Virus record (IMG/VR): IMGVR_UViG_3300025450_000015
Location: 1-64,000 of that record
Reading direction: 5' to 3' (one strand)
From: a virus
Length of the DNA: 64,000 bases
In this document: piece after piece, positions 60,036-64,000 of the stretch
How the letters are laid out: each line of letters begins with the position of its first letter
Position numbering within the stretch: the stretch's first letter is position 1
Program-made: the position numbers and the translations under genes
Notes under the pieces: generated by a model
What the model was told of the DNA's origin: nothing
Database searches by the model: none
Seen by the model: only the letters and a program-made list of their open reading frames with translations

Positions 60036-61961
60036 ATGTCAGATAAAGACGAAATCATTGCCGCAATCAAAGACGGATTCAAAAGTGCCGGAAGCTCTTT
60101 TGGCTCTGGAGCTGGAAGTGGAAGTGGAAATATTACAAATTTAATTGGTAATATGGGACTACTAAGTGGAACGTTTGGTACTGTAGTAACCTCGGCAAAA
60201 TTAGTAGCAAGTGCGTTTCAATCTATTGCAAAAGCATCAGAACAGTTAATAACAAATTTTCAACAAGCGTCCGATACCGGCGTAACATTTACAAAAAATC
60301 TTGTAGGTTTCAACATTGCAGTTTTGCAAACTATGTTGTCTACAGAAGACTTTGTTAAAGTAATCAATAAAAATAAAATTGGCTTTACTGGACTCGGTGG
60401 CGGCATGGAGGAAAGTACAAAAGCATTTGCTCAATTGAGTAAAGATCTTTCTAAGAGCGATTTTGCAACACAGTTGAGAGATCTAGGATATGACACAGAA
60501 GGTTACAATGAGTTGCTAGCCATATCGGCTACACAATTTGGAGCATTAAATTCTAAAATGGGTAGACTAGGTCCTGATGGCATCGATCGGACTCTTCAAG
60601 CAACACGTGATTTAGGGCAACAATTATCTTTAGTTGCTGAACTGACCGGCGAAAGTAGAAAAGCCCAGATGGAAGAAATACAAAAATCCAGAGAGAATGA
60701 GGCCTTACAAGTAGCATACGATCAATTAGGTGAAGGAGCGAGAGCCGCTTTTGAATCTATGGAAAGTGAACTAAAAGCATTTGGTGTTGGAGACCTTAGC
60801 AAAGCGATTGTAGCACAAAACGGTAATTTAACACAAAAACAATCAGAACAATTAGCTGTGTTAGGTGCACCTGGTATTCAATTTAGAGATGCATTATTAA
60901 ATTATACTAAGACCATGGCGTCAGATGCAGAACCTGCGGTCAAAGAAAAAGCAAAAGCCGATTTAAGAGCGGCTGAACAAGGCATTAACGAATTAACAAA
61001 AACTAAAGAATTTCAAGACAGAGTAAGATATCAACAGTTTTACACAGATGCAGGCAGCCAAGTGGGAGAATTTTCTTCAAAAGTATCTGCCGCTAATCGA
61101 AACATTAACGAAGCTATTCGTGCCGAACGATCAAAAGAAGGCGGAGACAAAAATGCAAGTGTAACTTCTATAATACAGGCATATACGAAAAAAGTAGAAA
61201 AAGACGAAGAACAAAGAAAAAATGAAACAGAAGAGCAGAAAAAAGAAAGAAAAGCTCAGGAAGAATTATCAAAAGACATGCTTCGTGGACAACAGATATT
61301 AAATCAACAGAATACAATACTACTAGGTGAGTTATTAAAAGTAGGAGCAAATAAATTAGGTTCTGAAGCTTTGAAATATGATATATCGAGTAAATTAAAT
61401 CAACAAAAACCGGACGGTAGTCCTAATACATTTAACCCTGACAACATACAGCGTAAGACCGAGGAGATTTTTAATGCAATAACAGATGCTGTAGGTAAAA
61501 CTATGCCTGCTGGATTTGTTAAAGGCTTAGAAAATGCTACAGACATTATTGCAAAATATGGTAAATCAGCATTCGATTGGGCTTCAGATAAATTAACTGG
61601 AAATGTAAAACCCCATGCAACTGGAACTATGGGAGTGTGGGGAGAACTATTTCACGACTTTAATACTAACGGTGAACTGCATCAGTTAGACGGTCGAGAA
61701 GCAGTGGTCACCGAAGCCCAATTTTCTAATATTATCAATAGTGTTGCCGGAACTGCAATGAATATTTCAAGCGATATTCAAAAAACTAATAGTAATACTG
61801 CCGGAGCTCAAGTTAATCAACTCAATGATGCTCATTTAACTGATATCAAACAACTGCTAGGACAGTTAAATACATTTATGTCACATTTGCCTGAAATTGC
61901 CAGCAATACTGATAAACAAATACGTGCCTTAAAAGATCTGCATCCAGATCTTCACGCCTAA
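60036..61961 (+). CDS. probable tail tape measure protein (gp29-like position)
   Basis: 641 aa. The N-terminal 120 residues contain helices with weakly hydrophobic stretches (NMGLLSGTFGTVVTSAKLVA, FNIAVLQTML). The middle is long helical sequence rich in Ala, Glu, Gln and Lys (ELTKTKEFQDRVRYQQFYTD, QRKNETEEQKKERKAQEELS). The C-terminal GELFHDFNTNGELHQLDGRE-AVVTEAQF is the kind of conserved end found in tape measure proteins. It lies between the hub gp26 and the portal, as expected for tail genes. At about 0.15 nm per residue it would imply a tail of roughly 95 nm, as inference. SD AGGA precedes the start. Confidence 0.55.
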   Translation: MSDKDEIIAAIKDGFKSAGSSFGSGAGSGSGNITNLIGNMGLLSGTFGTVVTSAKLVASAFQSIAKASEQLITNFQQASDTGVTFTKNLVGFNIAVLQTMLSTEDFVKVINKNKIGFTGLGGGMEESTKAFAQLSKDLSKSDFATQLRDLGYDTEGYNELLAISATQFGALNSKMGRLGPDGIDRTLQATRDLGQQLSLVAELTGESRKAQMEEIQKSRENEALQVAYDQLGEGARAAFESMESELKAFGVGDLSKAIVAQNGNLTQKQSEQLAVLGAPGIQFRDALLNYTKTMASDAEPAVKEKAKADLRAAEQGINELTKTKEFQDRVRYQQFYTDAGSQVGEFSSKVSAANRNINEAIRAERSKEGGDKNASVTSIIQAYTKKVEKDEEQRKNETEEQKKERKAQEELSKDMLRGQQILNQQNTILLGELLKVGANKLGSEALKYDISSKLNQQKPDGSPNTFNPDNIQRKTEEIFNAITDAVGKTMPAGFVKGLENATDIIAKYGKSAFDWASDKLTGNVKPHATGTMGVWGELFHDFNTNGELHQLDGREAVVTEAQFSNIINSVAGTAMNISSDIQKTNSNTAGAQVNQLNDAHLTDIKQLLGQLNTFMSHLPEIASNTDKQIRALKDLHPDLHA

Positions 61962-61971
61962 AGGATAATCG

Positions 61972-63729
61972 ATGAGTTGGAAAAAATATTTTACACCCGT
62001 CCCTGTTAACGGTCAGTTACTAAGCCCTATCAGCGGGCAATCTAGCGGAAACCGTCCAGGACCAGCACGTACAAATTATTCCAGCTATTTGCCAGATGTG
62101 TACACTGGTAGTCCAAACCGTATTGAACGTTATGCTCAATACGAAGTCATGGATAGCGATCCAGAAGTTAATGCGGCACTAGATATTCTTGCAGAATTCT
62201 GCACACAAAAATTAAAAGATTCTAAGAGTCCATTTGCTATTAAATGGCGCAACAAAGCAACTAACGCTGAAATTAAAATCTTAGGTGAATATCTACAGCA
62301 ATGGAACAAGCTACAACAGTTTGATACTCGCATGTTCCGTATTGTGCGTAACACATTCAAATACGGAGATGCATTCTTTGTACGTGATCCAGAAAATCAA
62401 AAATGGAATTGGGTCGATTCTGCACAAATTATTAAAGTTATTGTAAATGAAAGCGAAGGTAAGAAACCAGAGCAGTTCATTATTAAAGATCTTGCTCCTA
62501 ATTTTGAAAATTTAGTAGCAACACAGATCACTCCACAAGTTGGACCACGCCAAGGCGGACAAGGATCACAACCTAGCGGTGGAAATTTTGGTGGAAGCAC
62601 AAGTGGCGGTCCAGGTGGTGGCAAAGGTCCTACTCCAGGCAACACTAGTCGCTTTGGTTTAAATCAAAAAGAATCTGCTGTCAATGCAGAACATGTCATA
62701 CATTTAAGTTTGTCAGAAGGGTTAGACAACAACTATCCATTTGGCAACAGTTTATTAGAGAATATCTTTAAAGTTTACAAACAAAAAGAATTATTAGAAG
62801 ATGCTATTCTAATCTATCGTATACAACGTGCTCCAGAACGCAGAGTATTCCACATTGATGTAGGTAATATGCCTCCGCATTTGGCCATGGCATTTGTAGA
62901 ACGTGTAAAGAACGAAATCCACCAACGTCGTATTCCTTCACAAACAGGTGGAGGACAGAACGTCATAGACTCTGCATACAACCCTCTAAGCATTAACGAA
63001 GATTATTTCTTCCCTAAAACTCCAGACGGCAAAGGTTCCGACGTAACAATGCTAGAAGGCGGTAAGAATATTGGCGAGATTGATGACTTGAAGTATTTTA
63101 CTAACAAGTTATTCCGTGGATTGCGTATTCCTAGTAGCTATTTGCCTACAGGACAAGATGACAGTCAAAGCAATTTCAATGACGGTCGTGTCGGAACAGC
63201 ATACATTCAAGAACTACGTTTCAACAAATATTGCGAACGTTTGCAAAGTTTGTTAGTTCATATCTTTGATGAAGAGTTTAAACGCTTCATGTATTACAAA
63301 GGCATGAACATTGATCCTAATTTGTTTGAATTAAACTTTAATCCACCGATGAACTTTGCAAGTAGCCGTCAAGCTACTATCGATGCAGAGCGTATTAACA
63401 CCTTTAGTACCATCAGTGCATTGCCTTTCGTGTCAAAACGCTTTGCATTTAAACGTTTCCTAGCCCTAACAGACGAAGAAATTGCAGAAAATGAACGCAT
63501 GTGGGCAGAAGAAAACGGTCACGGTGAGCCAACTACTACAGATAGTCAAGGTGAATTGCGTGGTGCAGGGCTTAGTGCCGCTGGTATTGCAGGCGATTTA
63601 GCTGGTGCAAGCGATATGGAAGCACCTGAAGATATGCAAGGTCCTGAATCTGGTGAAGGTGCAGGCGGTGCAGTACCTCCTAGTACCGGCGGAGCAGGTG
63701 TAGCAGGTGGTGCTCAAGGACCGGTTTAA
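61972..63729 (+). CDS. gp20: portal vertex protein gp20
   Basis: 585 aa. gp20 family: VYTGSPNRIERYAQYEVMDS, DPEVNAALDILAEFCTQKLK, AIKWRNKATNAEIKI, WNKLQQFDTRMFRIVRNTFK, YGDAFFVRDPENQKWNWVDS. The later FFPKTPDGKGSDVTMLEGG, IDDLKYFTNKLFRGLRIPSS and LRFNKYCERLQSLLVHIFDE are strongly conserved in T4-like portals. It forms the dodecameric ring for DNA packaging. A Gly/Pro/Ser-rich insert (about 62533-62652, PRQGGQGSQPSGGNFGGSTS) and a Gly-rich C-terminus are extras. SD AAGGA precedes the start. Confidence 0.95.
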   Translation: MSWKKYFTPVPVNGQLLSPISGQSSGNRPGPARTNYSSYLPDVYTGSPNRIERYAQYEVMDSDPEVNAALDILAEFCTQKLKDSKSPFAIKWRNKATNAEIKILGEYLQQWNKLQQFDTRMFRIVRNTFKYGDAFFVRDPENQKWNWVDSAQIIKVIVNESEGKKPEQFIIKDLAPNFENLVATQITPQVGPRQGGQGSQPSGGNFGGSTSGGPGGGKGPTPGNTSRFGLNQKESAVNAEHVIHLSLSEGLDNNYPFGNSLLENIFKVYKQKELLEDAILIYRIQRAPERRVFHIDVGNMPPHLAMAFVERVKNEIHQRRIPSQTGGGQNVIDSAYNPLSINEDYFFPKTPDGKGSDVTMLEGGKNIGEIDDLKYFTNKLFRGLRIPSSYLPTGQDDSQSNFNDGRVGTAYIQELRFNKYCERLQSLLVHIFDEEFKRFMYYKGMNIDPNLFELNFNPPMNFASSRQATIDAERINTFSTISALPFVSKRFAFKRFLALTDEEIAENERMWAEENGHGEPTTTDSQGELRGAGLSAAGIAGDLAGASDMEAPEDMQGPESGEGAGGAVPPSTGGAGVAGGAQGPV

Positions 63730-63737
63730 TATAAATA
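63730..63737 (+). promoter_or_regulatory. T4-type late promoter -10 box (TATAAATA) next to a start codon
   Basis: Exact TATAAATA directly after the gp20 stop. It ends 4 bases before ATG 63742, closer than a normal leader allows. Confidence 0.6.
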
Positions 63738-63741
63738 TAGT

Positions 63742-63990
63742 ATGATCCTACGTGAATTGTTTTATATTGATCCAAGCACTCGTAATGTAGCTAACGACTT
63801 ACGCTACGAGCCCCATCGTGACGATACTCAATTACATAGAGACGATACACGTAAGACACGTTTAACTCTTAGACAAATCAACGAATTACGCAAAAGCACA
63901 GAAGCACACATTCTAGAACAAGAAAAAGAACTAGAATTTATACATGCCATGTATGCAATGCCCGCTCCTGAAGCTGGTGCACCTCAATAA
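63742..63990 (+). CDS. conserved hypothetical protein downstream of the portal, 82 aa
   Basis: Small charged protein: ELFYIDPSTRNVANDLRYEP, HRDDTQLHRDDTRKTRLTLR, QINELRKSTEAHILEQEKEL, then FIHAMYAMPAPEAGAPQ. The DTRKTRLTLRQIN-LRK block is typical of the small protein that follows gp20 in T4-like phages of aquatic bacteria; function unknown. No ribosome binding site is visible before the ATG. The next gene, outside the window, is likely the head protease gp21 by synteny. Confidence 0.7.
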   Translation: MILRELFYIDPSTRNVANDLRYEPHRDDTQLHRDDTRKTRLTLRQINELRKSTEAHILEQEKELEFIHAMYAMPAPEAGAPQ

Positions 63991-64000
63991 TAATAAAACT

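Noticed and set aside
53206-63990. Possibility of prophage integration genes or attachment sites near strand switches.
   Set aside because: No integrase, excisionase or direct repeat was seen; the strand switches are explained by operon layout.

Overview
The window is part of the genome of a T4-like contractile-tailed phage. It encodes the T4-type late sigma factor (gp55), the gp46/gp47 recombination nuclease, an RNase H-type exonuclease, the portal gp20, and baseplate proteins matching gp6, gp25, gp5, gp53 and gp26. The DNA is AT-rich. The many small conserved proteins of unknown function, flavin-dependent ThyX and QueE give it the flavour of T4-like phages of aquatic bacteria (cyanophage and pelagiphage relatives). 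No integrase, tRNA, IS element or host gene block was seen, and the host cannot be named from this window.

Layout. (1) 1-10401, plus strand: tightly packed metabolic and early genes, mostly overlapping by ATGA or TAATG. They include queE, an RNase H/FEN-type exonuclease, a MoxR-like AAA+ ATPase, a metallopeptidase/VWA protein and thyX, with two near-perfect sigma70-type promoters upstream of the AAA+ and VWA genes. (2) 10337-14531, minus strand: a cluster with four glycosyltransferase-like proteins in two paralogous pairs plus two unknowns, under its own candidate promoter. (3) 14586-53123, minus strand: a long late operon for baseplate and tail fibres. In transcription order it holds a tube/baseplate protein, gp53, a hub-like protein, gp5, gp25, gp6, a 5109-residue giant protein, a repeat fibre, an S53 (sedolisin/kumamolisin) protease, a collar-domain fibre and its paralogs, and two cassette-rich fibre proteins. 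(4) 53206-58931, plus strand: gp55, gp47, gp46, a small protein and a GIY-YIG protein, then about 490 bp of hairpin-rich noncoding DNA and a late membrane-type protein. (5) 58928-59973, minus strand: a small hub-assembly-like protein and gp26. (6) 60036-63990, plus strand: a probable tape measure, portal gp20 and a small protein.

How it fits together. The window encodes gp55 and also carries several TATAAATA or GATAAATA boxes a short distance upstream of virion genes on both strands. These are the -10 elements expected for gp55-dependent late transcription. The gp55-gp47-gp46 block instead follows a sigma70-type promoter, consistent with earlier expression.

The most unusual elements are: a complete S53 protease zymogen inside the tail-fibre operon; the giant protein with four CBM5/12-like motifs and a predicted beta-propeller; a cluster of GCGAAGC mini-hairpins inside gp46 with a reverse copy in the nearby noncoding region; that noncoding region itself; and a promoter whose -35/-10 spacer is a palindrome with a UUCG loop.
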